NCBI GenBank assembly: GCA_045119215.1
Contig: JBGVDD010000055.1
Location: 1 to 64,000, forward strand
DNA from: RUG11237 sp045119215
Lineage (GTDB): Bacteria; Bacillota; Clostridia; Lachnospirales; Lachnospiraceae
DNA length: 64,000 nucleotides
Reading direction: 5' to 3'
Shown here: one piece after another, positions 1-9,469 of the stretch
How positions within the stretch are numbered: the stretch's first letter is position 1
How the letters are laid out: each line of letters starts with the position of its first letter
Position numbers and translations under genes: made by a program
Notes under the pieces: generated by a model
Databases searched by the model: none
What the model saw: the letters and a program-made list of their open reading frames with translations, nothing else
What the model was told of the DNA's origin: nothing

Positions 1-94
1 TCTCCTGCTGGATTCCTGCCTTTGCGCAGTTTCTCTTGAATCTACGTAAAGCGCTATCTAAAGTCTCATTATCTTTTACGATTACATTTGACAT
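1..94 (-). CDS. rpsU: 30S ribosomal protein S21 (3' end cut by window edge)
   Basis: The complement read from 94 gives MSNVIVKDNETLDSALRRF and continues in frame to the edge, which is the conserved N terminus of ribosomal protein S21, a small-subunit protein near the mRNA exit region. A strong Shine-Dalgarno (GGAGGGAGG) lies 15-23 bases upstream of the ATG on the minus strand. Only about 31 of the usual 58 or so codons are inside the window. A consensus-like promoter sits upstream at 173-200, so the gene starts its own transcription unit downstream of alaS. Confidence 0.93.
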   Translation of the reverse strand, partial: MSNVIVKDNETLDSALRRFKRNCAKAGIQQE

Positions 95-172
95 AGTATC
101 ACACCTAACCTCCCTCCAGTTGCGTATTGTGCTAAATACAACTGTTTGGGTATTTTTTTCGCACTGAAAATT

Positions 173-200
173 ATTATAACAGAAACTTTCTATTCGTCAA
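173..200 (-). promoter_or_regulatory. Sigma-A type promoter for rpsU
   Basis: On the minus strand TTGACG (195-200) and TATAAT (173-178) are separated by 16 bases, close to the housekeeping consensus. The site lies between alaS and rpsU and points at rpsU, leaving a 5' leader of about 70 bases. Confidence 0.75.
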
Positions 201-311
201 GTGTATTTTTGGAAAATAATCACTTTTTTTTGATTTTAGGCATTTTTTACATATTTTTCACAAAAATATCATGATTATTTGCAACTATTCATTGGTTCTA
301 AACAGATAAAA

Positions 312-2957
312 TTACTGTAACTGTTCTCCCAGAATTTCTCCAGCCTTTTTTAATGCATTTTCTATTCCATCTGGATTTTTTCCGCCAGCCTGTGCCATGT
401 TTGGACGACCACCACCGCCCCCACCTACTTGGGCTGCAATTCCTTTGATTAGGTTTCCTGCATGTGCACCAGCTTTCATAGCGGAATCTGTTGCCATGGC
501 CATCAAATTCACCTTGCCATCTTTTGTAGATGCCAAAACCACTACCCCTTCACCTAGTTTTGTCTTTAATTCATCTCCAAGGTCACGAAGCTGATTCATA
601 TCTACATCTTCCACTTTGGCTGCAAGGAATTTAACTCCCTTAATTTCTGTCACCTCATTCATGACATCTCCTAAAGCTTCTTTCGCAGCCTTATTCTTTA
701 AGGATTCATTTTCACTCTGTAATTCCTTGATTTCTGCCATTAAATGCGTAAGCTTATCTGTGAGCTCTAACGGACTAGTCTTCACAATTGCTGCCGCACT
801 TGCAATTTTCTCTTCCAATTCTTTATAGTATGCCAATACGCCAGCTCCAGTAAGGGCTTCAATTCTACGTACACCTGCTGCAACGCCAGATTCAGACACA
901 ATCTTAAATAGACTGATATTGCTTGTGTTTGCCACATGGGTACCACCACACAATTCCTTTGAGAATTCTCCCATAGAAACCACACGAACAGAATCTGAAT
1001 ATTTTTCTCCAAATAAAGCCATAGCTCCGCTTTTCTTAGCTGACTCAATATCCATAATTTCTGTCACTACCGGAAGTGCCTCCATAATCTGCTCATTGAC
1101 AAGCTTTTCTGCCTGGGCAATTTCTTCCGCTGTCATTGCCTGGTTGTGGGCAAAGTCAAAGCGAAGTCTGTCCGGTGTAACCAAAGATCCCTTCTGCTCT
1201 ACATGATTTCCTAACACAGTTTTTAACGCTTTCTGCAAAAGATGAGTAGCACTGTGGTTCTTACAGGTATTGCTTCTTCCCTCTGCATTTACCTTTAAGG
1301 TCACTTCATCTCCTGTCTTGAACATTCCCTTTGTAACCTTGCCAACGTGACCAATTTTTCCCCCGGCAAGCTTAATGGTATCCACCACTTCAAACTCTGC
1401 ATCATTTGACTTAGAAACAATCACACCGGTGTCTCCCTGCTGTCCACCCATAGTAGCATAAAACGGTGTATTTTCCACGAAGATAGTAGCCTCTTCTCCA
1501 TCCACTACTGCTTCTGCAACTGCCTCTGTATTGGTAAGTACCAGTACCTTAGAGGTATCCTCTAATTTATCATATCCTGTAAAATTACTGGTAATTCCAG
1601 CATCAATACTATCGTATACCGTTGCATCTGCTCCCATGTAGTTAGAAACTTTACGAGCATTTCTAGCCTGTATACGCTGTTCTTCCATATGTTTATGGAA
1701 ACCTTCCTCATCGATGGCAAAGCCCTTTTCCTCAAAAATCTCCATAGTCAAATCTATAGGAAAGCCATAGGTGTCATAGAGCTTAAATGCATCGGCACCA
1801 TCCAATACCTTCTTGCCGGATTTTTCCAGTTCCTCTGCCATGTCAGCTAAGATTTTAAGCCCCTGGTCAATGGTTTTATTGAATCTTTCTTCCTCCTTTG
1901 TCAATACGTTAAAGATGAAATTTTTCTTTTCATCCAATTCGGGATAGCCATCTTTTGAGCCTTCAATGACGGTTTCAGAAAGCTTTGCCAAAAACTCTCC
2001 TTCGATTCCAAGTAATCTTCCATGTCTTGCAGCTCGACGAATAAGGCGGCGCAGTACATATCCTCGCCCTTCATTGCTTGGCATAATGCCGTCAGAAATC
2101 ATAAATGTTGCGGAACGAATATGGTCTGTGATGACGCGGATAGAAACATCTTTATTTTCATCCTTCTGATATTCCACACTTGCAAATTCACACACTTTAT
2201 TGCGAAGGGCCTGTAAAGTATCTACATCAAAGATAGAATCCACATCCTGTACTACCACAGCAAGACGTTCTAATCCCATACCGGTATCTATATTCTTCTG
2301 AACTAATTCTGTGTAATTTCCTTTTCCATCATTCTCAAACTGTGTAAACACGTTATTCCAGATTTCCATAAAGCGGTCACAATCACAACCAACCTTACAG
2401 TCAGAACTGCCACATCCGTACTTAACGCCTCTGTCATAATAGATTTCGGAACATGGTCCACATGGTCCTGCACCGTGTTCCCAGAAGTTATCTTCTTTTC
2501 CAAGACGGGTAATCTTTTCTGCCGGAACTCCTATCATCTTATTCCACAATTCAAAAGCCTCATCATCTTCCTGATACACAGAAGGATAAAGTCTTTCCGA
2601 ATCCAAGCCAATCACTTCCGTCAAAAATTCCCAGGACCAGGTAATAGCCTCTTTTTTAAAGTAATCCCCAAAAGAGAAATTACCAAGCATTTCAAAAAAT
2701 GTACCATGTCTTGCTGTCTTACCAACATTTTCAATATCACCGGTACGAATACATTTCTGGCAGGTTGTCACCCTTCTTCTTGGTGGAATCTCCTGTCCTG
2801 TAAAATATGGCTTTAAAGGTGCCATACCCGAGTTAATTAATAATAAACTGTTGTCATTATGTGGAACCAGCGAAAAGCTCTTCATAGCCAAATGTTCCTT
2901 GCTTTCAAAAAAATCAAGATACATCTTTCGCAGTTCGTTTACACCATACTTCTTCAC
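312..2957 (-). CDS. alaS: Alanine--tRNA ligase
   Basis: Class II aminoacyl-tRNA synthetase that charges tRNA-Ala in the cytoplasm. The order is the catalytic core (MKSFSLVPHND...LLINSGMAPLKPYF near the N terminus), the tRNA-recognition region, the editing domain with HSATHLL and CGGTHV metal-binding motifs, and the C-terminal DHHA1-type domain with a GGGGGGRPNMAQAGG loop. I place the start at a GTG (2957), giving MKKYGVNELRK and 881 residues, because GGAGG lies 8 bases upstream of it. An ATG five codons earlier (2972) has no ribosome binding site at usual spacing and the SD would lie inside its own coding sequence. Length matches the family (about 875-885). No T-box leader is visible upstream; the gene follows a 48-codon membrane protein. 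Confidence 0.96.
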   Translation of the reverse strand: MKKYGVNELRKMYLDFFESKEHLAMKSFSLVPHNDNSLLLINSGMAPLKPYFTGQEIPPRRRVTTCQKCIRTGDIENVGKTARHGTFFEMLGNFSFGDYFKKEAITWSWEFLTEVIGLDSERLYPSVYQEDDEAFELWNKMIGVPAEKITRLGKEDNFWEHGAGPCGPCSEIYYDRGVKYGCGSSDCKVGCDCDRFMEIWNNVFTQFENDGKGNYTELVQKNIDTGMGLERLAVVVQDVDSIFDVDTLQALRNKVCEFASVEYQKDENKDVSIRVITDHIRSATFMISDGIMPSNEGRGYVLRRLIRRAARHGRLLGIEGEFLAKLSETVIEGSKDGYPELDEKKNFIFNVLTKEEERFNKTIDQGLKILADMAEELEKSGKKVLDGADAFKLYDTYGFPIDLTMEIFEEKGFAIDEEGFHKHMEEQRIQARNARKVSNYMGADATVYDSIDAGITSNFTGYDKLEDTSKVLVLTNTEAVAEAVVDGEEATIFVENTPFYATMGGQQGDTGVIVSKSNDAEFEVVDTIKLAGGKIGHVGKVTKGMFKTGDEVTLKVNAEGRSNTCKNHSATHLLQKALKTVLGNHVEQKGSLVTPDRLRFDFAHNQAMTAEEIAQAEKLVNEQIMEALPVVTEIMDIESAKKSGAMALFGEKYSDSVRVVSMGEFSKELCGGTHVANTSNISLFKIVSESGVAAGVRRIEALTGAGVLAYYKELEEKIASAAAIVKTSPLELTDKLTHLMAEIKELQSENESLKNKAAKEALGDVMNEVTEIKGVKFLAAKVEDVDMNQLRDLGDELKTKLGEGVVVLASTKDGKVNLMAMATDSAMKAGAHAGNLIKGIAAQVGGGGGGRPNMAQAGGKNPDGIENALKKAGEILGEQLQ

Positions 2958-3031
2958 GGTTATTTCCTCCATCTATCTATATGCTTCCTAAGATTTATAG
3001 TATCTTTCCAGAATCACTGAATAGGTACCAT

Positions 3032-3178
3032 TTACTTATCCTCTTCAATTCCCTGTTTTTTCTTCTTTGCATCCTTATTATCACGCAGTTTCTTTCCCAG
3101 CATTACACATGCAAATGCAAGCAACATAGAACCTACAAAAAGAATCACATAAGTAATTAATGTTGACCAAAATGCCAT
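3032..3178 (-). CDS. Small single-pass membrane protein
   Basis: A 48-codon reading frame (MAFWSTLITYVILFVGSM...) lies between tyrS and alaS. One strongly hydrophobic segment covers about residues 6-27, followed by a lysine- and acid-rich tail ending IEEDK, so it should sit in the membrane with a short charged cytoplasmic tail. A purine-rich site (AGGGTAGGGA) is close upstream and the gene is only 8 bases after the tyrS stop, which suggests cotranscription. I do not recognise a characterised family; similar short proteins next to alaS are my recollection from related Clostridia, not something I can test here. Confidence 0.7.
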   Translation of the reverse strand: MAFWSTLITYVILFVGSMLLAFACVMLGKKLRDNKDAKKKKQGIEEDK

Positions 3179-3186
3179 ATCAATCC

Positions 3187-4419
3187 CTACCCTTCTTTTA
3201 CCTGGCAAAATCCTTTTTTACCTTTTTTAATCAATAATGCTCCATCCTCATTAAAATCATTTTTTGTAAAAATCTGTTTGAAGTCAGACACCTTCACACC
3301 ATTTACCATAACTCCACCCTGAGTTACCAGACGTCTTGCCTCAGAACGCGTTGCAGACAATTTTGTATCCACTAACAGGGTAAGTATATCCTTTCCCTCT
3401 TCTAACTCAGCTGCACTATAAGTGTGAGTTGGCACATCCTGGCTCATACCACCGTTGGCAAATAAAGCTCTGGCTGCCTCCTGTGCCTTACCTGCTTCTT
3501 CTTCTCCGTGTACAATCTTTGTAATTTCAAAGGCAAGCACTTCCTTTGCCTTATTAATCTCTGCATCTTTTAAAGAAGACAGACGATTTACCTCATCCAT
3601 AGGAAGGAATGTGAGAAGTTTTAAGCACTTTTCCACATCAGCATCTTCCACATTTCTCCAGTACTGATAAAAATCATAGGGTGATGTCTTTTCCGGGTCA
3701 AGCCACAAGGCTCCTCCAACTGTTTTTCCCATTTTCTGTCCCTGGCTGTTTGTAAGTAAGGTACAGGTCATAGCATAGGCCTCTCCCTGGGCTTTTCTAC
3801 GAACTAATTCCACCCCGGCAATCATGTTAGACCACTGGTCATCTCCACCTAACTCCATCTTACAGCCATATTTTTGATTTAACACATAAAAGTCAAATCC
3901 CTGCATTAACATATAATTAAATTCCAGGAAGGAAAGTCCCTTTTCCATTCTCTGTTTAAAACATTCTGCTGTCAACATACGATTGACTGTAAAATGCACC
4001 CCTACTTCACGTAAAAATTCCACATAATTCTGCTCTAACAACCAGTCTGCATTGTTTACAAGCAATGCCTTTCCATCACTAAAGTCAATAAAGCGTTCCA
4101 TCTGTTTCTTGATGGACTCTACATTGTGTTCAATCTGCTCCTTGGTAAGCATTTTTCTCATATCTGTTTTTCCGGTAGGATCTCCTACCATGGCGGTACC
4201 ACCACCAATCAAGGCGATTGGTCTATGTCCTGCCTGCTGCATATATCGCATAAACATCATGGCAATAAAATGTCCTACATGAAGACTGTCTGCCGTTGGG
4301 TCAAAGCCAATATAAAATGTAATTTTTTCCTTTTCCAATAATTCCTTGATTTCTTTTTCATGGGTCATCTGTTTAATGTACCCACGTTCCACAAGGGTGT
4401 CATATACATTCTGTGACAT
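3187..4419 (-). CDS. tyrS: Tyrosine--tRNA ligase
   Basis: Class I synthetase that charges tRNA-Tyr. The HIGH-type signature is GFDPTADSLHVGHF (about residues 38-51) and the KMSKS-type loop is QKMGKT. The C-terminal part (KLSATRSEARRLVTQGGVMVNG) is an S4 RNA-binding domain. Length of 410 residues is normal. The start has AGGAGG 6-7 bases upstream. The leader between this gene and the RNase H gene is under 100 bases, too short for a T-box; it holds a small inverted repeat (CGGTT-tagt-AACCG) only. Confidence 0.96.
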   Translation of the reverse strand: MSQNVYDTLVERGYIKQMTHEKEIKELLEKEKITFYIGFDPTADSLHVGHFIAMMFMRYMQQAGHRPIALIGGGTAMVGDPTGKTDMRKMLTKEQIEHNVESIKKQMERFIDFSDGKALLVNNADWLLEQNYVEFLREVGVHFTVNRMLTAECFKQRMEKGLSFLEFNYMLMQGFDFYVLNQKYGCKMELGGDDQWSNMIAGVELVRRKAQGEAYAMTCTLLTNSQGQKMGKTVGGALWLDPEKTSPYDFYQYWRNVEDADVEKCLKLLTFLPMDEVNRLSSLKDAEINKAKEVLAFEITKIVHGEEEAGKAQEAARALFANGGMSQDVPTHTYSAAELEEGKDILTLLVDTKLSATRSEARRLVTQGGVMVNGVKVSDFKQIFTKNDFNEDGALLIKKGKKGFCQVKEG

Positions 4420-4510
4420 GTTTTTTCCTCCTGTTCCTTATTGCGGTTTAGTAACCGTCACCGTTATTCTTCATCATAACATACGGACTATTTGATTTCA
4501 AGAACTGTTT

Positions 4511-5098
4511 TTAAATCCCCAAAGCCTTCTTGGCCAGCATATCCACCCTTTCATTCCCATCCACACCGGAATGTCCCTTCACATGATGAAAGGTTACATG
4601 AAGTTTATCCTTGATTTCATCATAAAATTTTTTGTAGTTTATGGTTCCGGTTTTATTGCACTTCCACGCTCCGGTACACCATTTTTCCACCCCCTCATAG
4701 TCATAATGAAGAAGCAGACTAAAAATCCCATGCTCCACACAAAATCTCATGGCTGCCATAGCTCCCTCGATCTCTCCAGCCACATTTCTCATAGTTGCCA
4801 TTTCCGGATCTGAAAAAGCTTCACTAAGCTCGTATTCTTTTCCTTGATGGATAATCAAAGCTCCATAGGAATATCGTTTTGTGCTGTGATCATAGCTACC
4901 ATCTGTGTAACACTCTGCCTCACAAATGATGTCCACTTTTTTTTCATTACCGCCTAAATATACCAGTGCTTCTTCCTTGGTAGGAAAGCTTTTGTATTCT
5001 GCACCTGAGAATCCATCCACCTGCTGTTTACACTGATCCCAAGTTTCATAAATACCTGAAGTTCTCCCTTTTCTGACTGCATAATATTTTTTTGCCAT
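4511..5098 (-). CDS. Ribonuclease H with N-terminal viroplasmin domain
   Basis: Residues 3-48 (YYAVRKGRTSGIYETW...QVDGFSGAEYKSF) match the caulimovirus viroplasmin-like RNA/DNA-hybrid-binding domain found at the N terminus of type 1 RNases H. The rest is an RNase H fold with DGS, a Glu in NVAGEIEGA, the Asp of HYDYEGVEKW and the final HVKGHSGVDGNERVD motif, so the catalytic acids are all present. It should cut the RNA strand of RNA-DNA hybrids. SD AGGAAGG precedes the ATG. Downstream is tyrS, upstream the MutS-like gene, all on one strand. Confidence 0.9.
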   Translation of the reverse strand: MAKKYYAVRKGRTSGIYETWDQCKQQVDGFSGAEYKSFPTKEEALVYLGGNEKKVDIICEAECYTDGSYDHSTKRYSYGALIIHQGKEYELSEAFSDPEMATMRNVAGEIEGAMAAMRFCVEHGIFSLLLHYDYEGVEKWCTGAWKCNKTGTINYKKFYDEIKDKLHVTFHHVKGHSGVDGNERVDMLAKKALGI

Positions 5099-5155
5099 TG
5101 CTTTTTCCTTCCTAAATTTACGTTAATGTTACTTCATATGCTGTGATTTCATATA

Positions 5156-6844
5156 CTATTTCCATGTTCCGGTCTTTCCAAAGAAATCTACCATCTGCAA
5201 AGACTGATTTACTATTTGCTCTTCATATCCCATCATTTTTAATAGGCCAATGGCGTTTCTGCTCTGTGAACGCCCTGGATTTAATTCATAAGAAAATGTC
5301 ATATCGTTTTCTTTAATTTCTTCCCGAAAATGATAATTATCGTATTCTTCCTCCAAAAGATACGTAAGTTCAATATCATGGGTTGCCCCAAAACACAGAC
5401 ATTTTTTTGTATTTAATGCCTTTAATATCTGAGTAGAAGCTGCAATTCGTTCTGTAGTATTGGTACCTCGAAGCACTTCATCCACAAAACAGAGTATGGG
5501 AGTTTGCAATCCCCTTTCCCCATCAAGGATACGTTTTAACGCTTTGATTTCTGCCATATAATAACTTTCTCCATTTTGAATATTATCCCGCAACGCCATA
5601 GAACTAAGTATGTTAAAACACGGAGCCGTATATCCTCGGGCCGCCACAGTATCAATGGTCTGTGCCAGGATACTATTTACAGCAACCATCTTTAAAAAAG
5701 TGGATTTTCCCGACGCATTAGAACCGGTGACTAACACCCCTTTGTCAGGCTCCACATGAATGCTATTTGACACAGCCTGGAAAATCAGCGGATGATATCC
5801 CTCCACAAGGTTGTAAGCAGCCTCTTTTTCTTCTGTAAATTCTGGTTTACAATAAAAGGGCAACGCTTGTCGAAAAGAAGCTATGGCAATAGCTACATCT
5901 AACTCTCCTAAAATATCCAGCAATTCCTGGCATTCTTTTGTATTTTTCCTGAGTTGCCCTACCATCTGTAAAAATTTAATAAAATCAATGTGGGTGAACA
6001 TTCTGATATAATCAAGGCCGGTATCCATTGGACTTCCTGTGCTTTTCATGGACATTACAATTCCTGCATGTTTTTCTAATTTTTGAAATTCCCCTCCCAG
6101 ATGGGATAATCTTTCTCCTATTTTTTGGGGTACCACATTCTGGCTAACCAACATTCTGGCTGCCTTTATGGTTCTCAACATAAAAGCAAAATTAACCAAA
6201 TAAGACTCATATTCTGCTTTTTTCTGATAATAGGTATAGGCATTGAGGATAAATATTACACAAAATGCCACAATTCCATACACAGGTATCACAAAGATAC
6301 TACAAATAGAAATCACAGCCAACAAAGCCGCCACAATATCCTGTAGCGGCGACTTTGTTTCTAATTTCTGTAATTTTTCCACATACTCAGTAATAGATGA
6401 GGTGGTAGTTCTTCCAATAAAATTTAGTATTTCTTGAACTTTTTGTCTGTTTTCTCTGTGTCTGGAAAAATATTCCATTTTTTCGTCCAACACATCCAGA
6501 CCTTTGCTATCACTTTGCGGAGTTCTAAGAATTTCATAAAGACGCTGTGAGCCTAAAGAGCAACTGGTAGTGTCTAAGGCCCGAAACACCTGATCTAACT
6601 CTAAATCTTCAAATGTAATGTCATCGATGTAGTTTTTGTACTTTCCCTCTGACATGTTTTTATAAAACTTCCTTTTGATAGTCTCATATTCTTGTTGGGA
6701 ATAATTTCGTTTTCCAAACTTTCCCCACTGTTGTTCTAGCTCCTGCCTTAAATTCTGTTTTCTGTTCTTTTCTGCTTTTAGAACATTATAGATTACCACC
6801 ATAATTCCTAAAACAAACAGCATGAAATAAATAAGCAGCTCCAT
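5156..6844 (-). CDS. Membrane-anchored MutS-family ATPase
   Basis: 562 residues. Walker A is GSNASGKST (about 374-382) and Walker B is CFVDE (about 452-456), followed by the LRGTNTTER signature typical of the MutS domain V. There is a hydrophobic N-terminal segment (about 3-20) and a second hydrophobic pair (about 170-206). The mismatch-recognition domain of MutS1 is absent, so this is one of the MutS-like membrane ATPases common in Clostridia, with unknown substrate, rather than the mismatch repair enzyme itself. It starts 4 bases after the stop of the upstream hydrolase gene with GAGGAA as SD, so the two are likely translated from one mRNA. Confidence 0.82.
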   Translation of the reverse strand: MELLIYFMLFVLGIMVVIYNVLKAEKNRKQNLRQELEQQWGKFGKRNYSQQEYETIKRKFYKNMSEGKYKNYIDDITFEDLELDQVFRALDTTSCSLGSQRLYEILRTPQSDSKGLDVLDEKMEYFSRHRENRQKVQEILNFIGRTTTSSITEYVEKLQKLETKSPLQDIVAALLAVISICSIFVIPVYGIVAFCVIFILNAYTYYQKKAEYESYLVNFAFMLRTIKAARMLVSQNVVPQKIGERLSHLGGEFQKLEKHAGIVMSMKSTGSPMDTGLDYIRMFTHIDFIKFLQMVGQLRKNTKECQELLDILGELDVAIAIASFRQALPFYCKPEFTEEKEAAYNLVEGYHPLIFQAVSNSIHVEPDKGVLVTGSNASGKSTFLKMVAVNSILAQTIDTVAARGYTAPCFNILSSMALRDNIQNGESYYMAEIKALKRILDGERGLQTPILCFVDEVLRGTNTTERIAASTQILKALNTKKCLCFGATHDIELTYLLEEEYDNYHFREEIKENDMTFSYELNPGRSQSRNAIGLLKMMGYEEQIVNQSLQMVDFFGKTGTWK

Positions 6845-6848
6845 CTTT

Positions 6849-7571
6849 CTATTCCTCTATAATCCAACTCTCATTTTCTTTTTCAATAGTAATAATTTTA
6901 TTTCGGTAGTTTTTGGTAATTTCACTCCGTTTAAATTTTTCTATAATCTCATATTTTCTCCACATATGCATAGGAAAAATCAATTCTGCCTTTGTGTTTC
7001 TGGCAAAATAATCCACCCCTTTATAAAAAGAGGTATTCAATCTGGAGTCCAAAGGCACAAAAGCCACATCTATTTTATGACTTTTGATTCTATCAATTTC
7101 ACTGGTATACTTAAAAGCCAGACTTGCGTTGTAGCTCTCTGTCTCCCCTTCCCAATGCCACCAGTTTAAATCTCCGGCATGGTAAATACATTTTCCATTT
7201 ACAGTAACTAAGAAAGCTACTCCTGCGTCATTGGATTTTAAGGTTTCAATTTTTATATCGTCAATCTGCTTTTCTTCCCGTTTATGCACATACACAATTT
7301 TTTCTTTTAAAGACTTATCATAACCATGCTGCTCTAAATACTTTTCCGAAATACGAATATCATTTGATAAGACATAGGTAATATTGGGATATAACTTAGC
7401 AAATTTAAATACATTCATACTAAAATGATCCTGGTGCCTATGGCTGTGGAAAAAATATATTCTTTTATTTTTATCAAATTCCGGCATTCTTCCCATAAAG
7501 TAATCAAATACCAGAATATCACTTTCAAATTCCACCACATAGCAGCTGTGGTACACATAAGTAACCTTCAT
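6849..7571 (-). CDS. Metallo-beta-lactamase-fold hydrolase
   Basis: 240 residues. The zinc-binding signature HSHRHQDHF (HxHxDH) lies at about residues 43-51, and GDLNWWHW later in the protein supplies another metal ligand. This is the UPF0173-like/UlaG-like branch of the superfamily; the substrate cannot be told from sequence. SD GAGGG lies 7-8 bases before the ATG. It is embedded between ribF and the MutS-like gene on the same strand with gaps of 24 and 4 bases. Confidence 0.85.
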   Translation of the reverse strand: MKVTYVYHSCYVVEFESDILVFDYFMGRMPEFDKNKRIYFFHSHRHQDHFSMNVFKFAKLYPNITYVLSNDIRISEKYLEQHGYDKSLKEKIVYVHKREEKQIDDIKIETLKSNDAGVAFLVTVNGKCIYHAGDLNWWHWEGETESYNASLAFKYTSEIDRIKSHKIDVAFVPLDSRLNTSFYKGVDYFARNTKAELIFPMHMWRKYEIIEKFKRSEITKNYRNKIITIEKENESWIIEE

Positions 7572-7595
7572 ATTCGTCCCTCATTTCCTCTTGGA

Positions 7596-8513
7596 TTAGT
7601 AATCACTTTCCCTAGCTTTTGCTATATCTGCATCCATCTGTTTTTTTAAAGCCGCAATATCCTTAAATTTCATCTCCGGACGTTCATAATGATAAAGCTC
7701 TACGGTAAGCTTTTTTCCATATAAATCCCCGCTAAAGTCAAAAAGATATGTCTCTACACCACGTCTTAATTCTTCTGCAATGGTTGGTTTGCATCCTATA
7801 TTTGTAATTCCTTTATAGGAGATACCACCAACTTTTGTCCTGGTGAAATACACCCCATAAGGTGGTAATAATTTTTCCCCGGAAGGCGTCATATTTATGG
7901 TGGGAATACCTATGGTTCTTCCCAATGCCCTTCCGTGTTCTATTTCACCTGAAATCAAAAACGGATGACCTAAAAGTTCCTGCACTTCTTCCATTCTTCC
8001 CATTTCCACTTCACTGCGCACATAGGTAGAACTAATGTCTCTGCCTTCATACTGCTCTTTTTCCACAACATGAACTTTGAAACAGCCATGGCTTTCATAA
8101 CGTTTTAACGTATCTATGTTCCCTCGTCTGCCATGACCAAATCGAAAATCCATCCCTACCACAATATGTTCCGCCTGCAACTGCTTAATTAAGACTTCCT
8201 CCACAAAATCCTCTGGCTCCATGGTAGCAATTTCTTCCACAAAAGGGCACTCTATAAGATAATCCAAGCCCAAATGTTCCAGATAGTCAAAGCGTTCCTG
8301 GTTCGTCATTAACACTCTGGGCTTTTCACCCTTTAAGTAAACGGATGGGTGGGTTCCAAAAGTAAAAACCACGGTTGCATATTCCTTTTTTGCCAGTGTT
8401 TTCACCTTTTCCAATAGCCTGGTATGTCCTCTGTGCACACCATCAAATTTTCCCAATGTTACAACACTTTGTTTTTCTAATGTAAAAGTGGTTGTCCCTT
8501 TTATATATTCCAT
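7596..8513 (-). CDS. ribF: Bifunctional riboflavin kinase/FAD synthetase
   Basis: Makes FMN from riboflavin and FAD from FMN. The N-terminal nucleotidyltransferase half has the VVTLGKFDGVHRGH motif; the C-terminal flavokinase half has GEIEHGRALGRTIGIPTINM followed by LPPYGVY. I choose the ATG at 8513 (MEYIKGTTTF, 305 residues) because GGAAG lies about 7 bases upstream; the longer frame from 8570 would overlap truB and lacks a site. It is 11 bases downstream of truB, the usual bacterial arrangement. Confidence 0.94.
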   Translation of the reverse strand: MEYIKGTTTFTLEKQSVVTLGKFDGVHRGHTRLLEKVKTLAKKEYATVVFTFGTHPSVYLKGEKPRVLMTNQERFDYLEHLGLDYLIECPFVEEIATMEPEDFVEEVLIKQLQAEHIVVGMDFRFGHGRRGNIDTLKRYESHGCFKVHVVEKEQYEGRDISSTYVRSEVEMGRMEEVQELLGHPFLISGEIEHGRALGRTIGIPTINMTPSGEKLLPPYGVYFTRTKVGGISYKGITNIGCKPTIAEELRRGVETYLFDFSGDLYGKKLTVELYHYERPEMKFKDIAALKKQMDADIAKARESDY

Positions 8514-8524
8514 ATCTTTCTTCC

Positions 8525-9442
8525 TTATCCTAATGGTTCGCCTTCCGATATAGGCAAAAATAATTTCCAAGGCTTAAAAAATCCTTTTTCTTCATTCCAT
8601 TGGTAAACTCCAATAAAATTCCCTTTTCTGTCATAAACCAGCAAATCCTGTGCTATCTTCACCTTAGTTTCAAATTGGTGTAAATACAGTTGGTTTCCAT
8701 TGTATAAAAATTTTTCATATTCAGCTTTCACAACTCCAGTCTGCCACCCACGAAACATCTCATCAAGAGAGAACAGATGCTGTTGTAAACATCCCTGATT
8801 CTGAAGTTCTTCTATCTGCGACAGTGTAAGACTATCCTTTATCTTAAAAGAACTTACCCTGGTTCTTTTAAGACTCTCCATAGCACCACCACAGCCTAGC
8901 TTATCTCCTATATCCTGGCACAAAGCTCGAATATAGGTTCCCTTAGAACATTCTACCTGAAACCACACCAAGGGGAGCTCTATCCTGGTAATCTCAATGG
9001 AATAAATCGTAACCCTTCTGGGTTTTCTTTCTATAATGATTCCTTCTCTCGCATACTCATACAGTTTTTTTCCGTTGACCTTCAGTGCCGAATACATAGG
9101 AGGAATCTGATCATATTCGCCCAAAAAAGAATGGATAGCATCCCGAACTTCCTGGGAGGATACCTCCACCTCTGATTGTGCTATGATGTTTCCTGTCATA
9201 TCCTGAGTATCCGTACTGACTCCTAAACGCAAACAAGCTTCATAGGTTTTGTCCTTATCTGTCATGGTTTCACACAGTTTCGTTGCTTTTCCAAGACACA
9301 CAGGCAACACACCCTCTGCATCTGGATCCAGTGTTCCTGTGTGTCCAATTTTTTTCTGTTTGCAGATACCTCTAAGCTTTGCTACCACATCATGGGAAGT
9401 AAAGCCCTTTTCTTTGTACACATTTATAATGCCATGATACAT
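8525..9442 (-). CDS. truB: tRNA pseudouridine(55) synthase
   Basis: Converts U55 of the tRNA T-loop to pseudouridine. The N terminus (GIINVYKEKGFTSHDVV) and the catalytic block KIGHTGTLDPDAEGVLPV, with the active-site Asp in TLDPDA, are textbook TruB. 305 residues is a normal length including the C-terminal PUA-like part. Lies between nrnA and ribF in the nusA-infB operon. Confidence 0.96.
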   Translation of the reverse strand: MYHGIINVYKEKGFTSHDVVAKLRGICKQKKIGHTGTLDPDAEGVLPVCLGKATKLCETMTDKDKTYEACLRLGVSTDTQDMTGNIIAQSEVEVSSQEVRDAIHSFLGEYDQIPPMYSALKVNGKKLYEYAREGIIIERKPRRVTIYSIEITRIELPLVWFQVECSKGTYIRALCQDIGDKLGCGGAMESLKRTRVSSFKIKDSLTLSQIEELQNQGCLQQHLFSLDEMFRGWQTGVVKAEYEKFLYNGNQLYLHQFETKVKIAQDLLVYDRKGNFIGVYQWNEEKGFFKPWKLFLPISEGEPLG

Positions 9443-9469
9443 ATCTTTTCCTCTGGATTTTCATCACAT

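Noticed and set aside
2958..4510. T-box riboswitch for alaS or tyrS
   Set aside because: The leaders are too short and there is no T-box sequence or specifier stem; alaS follows a small gene directly.
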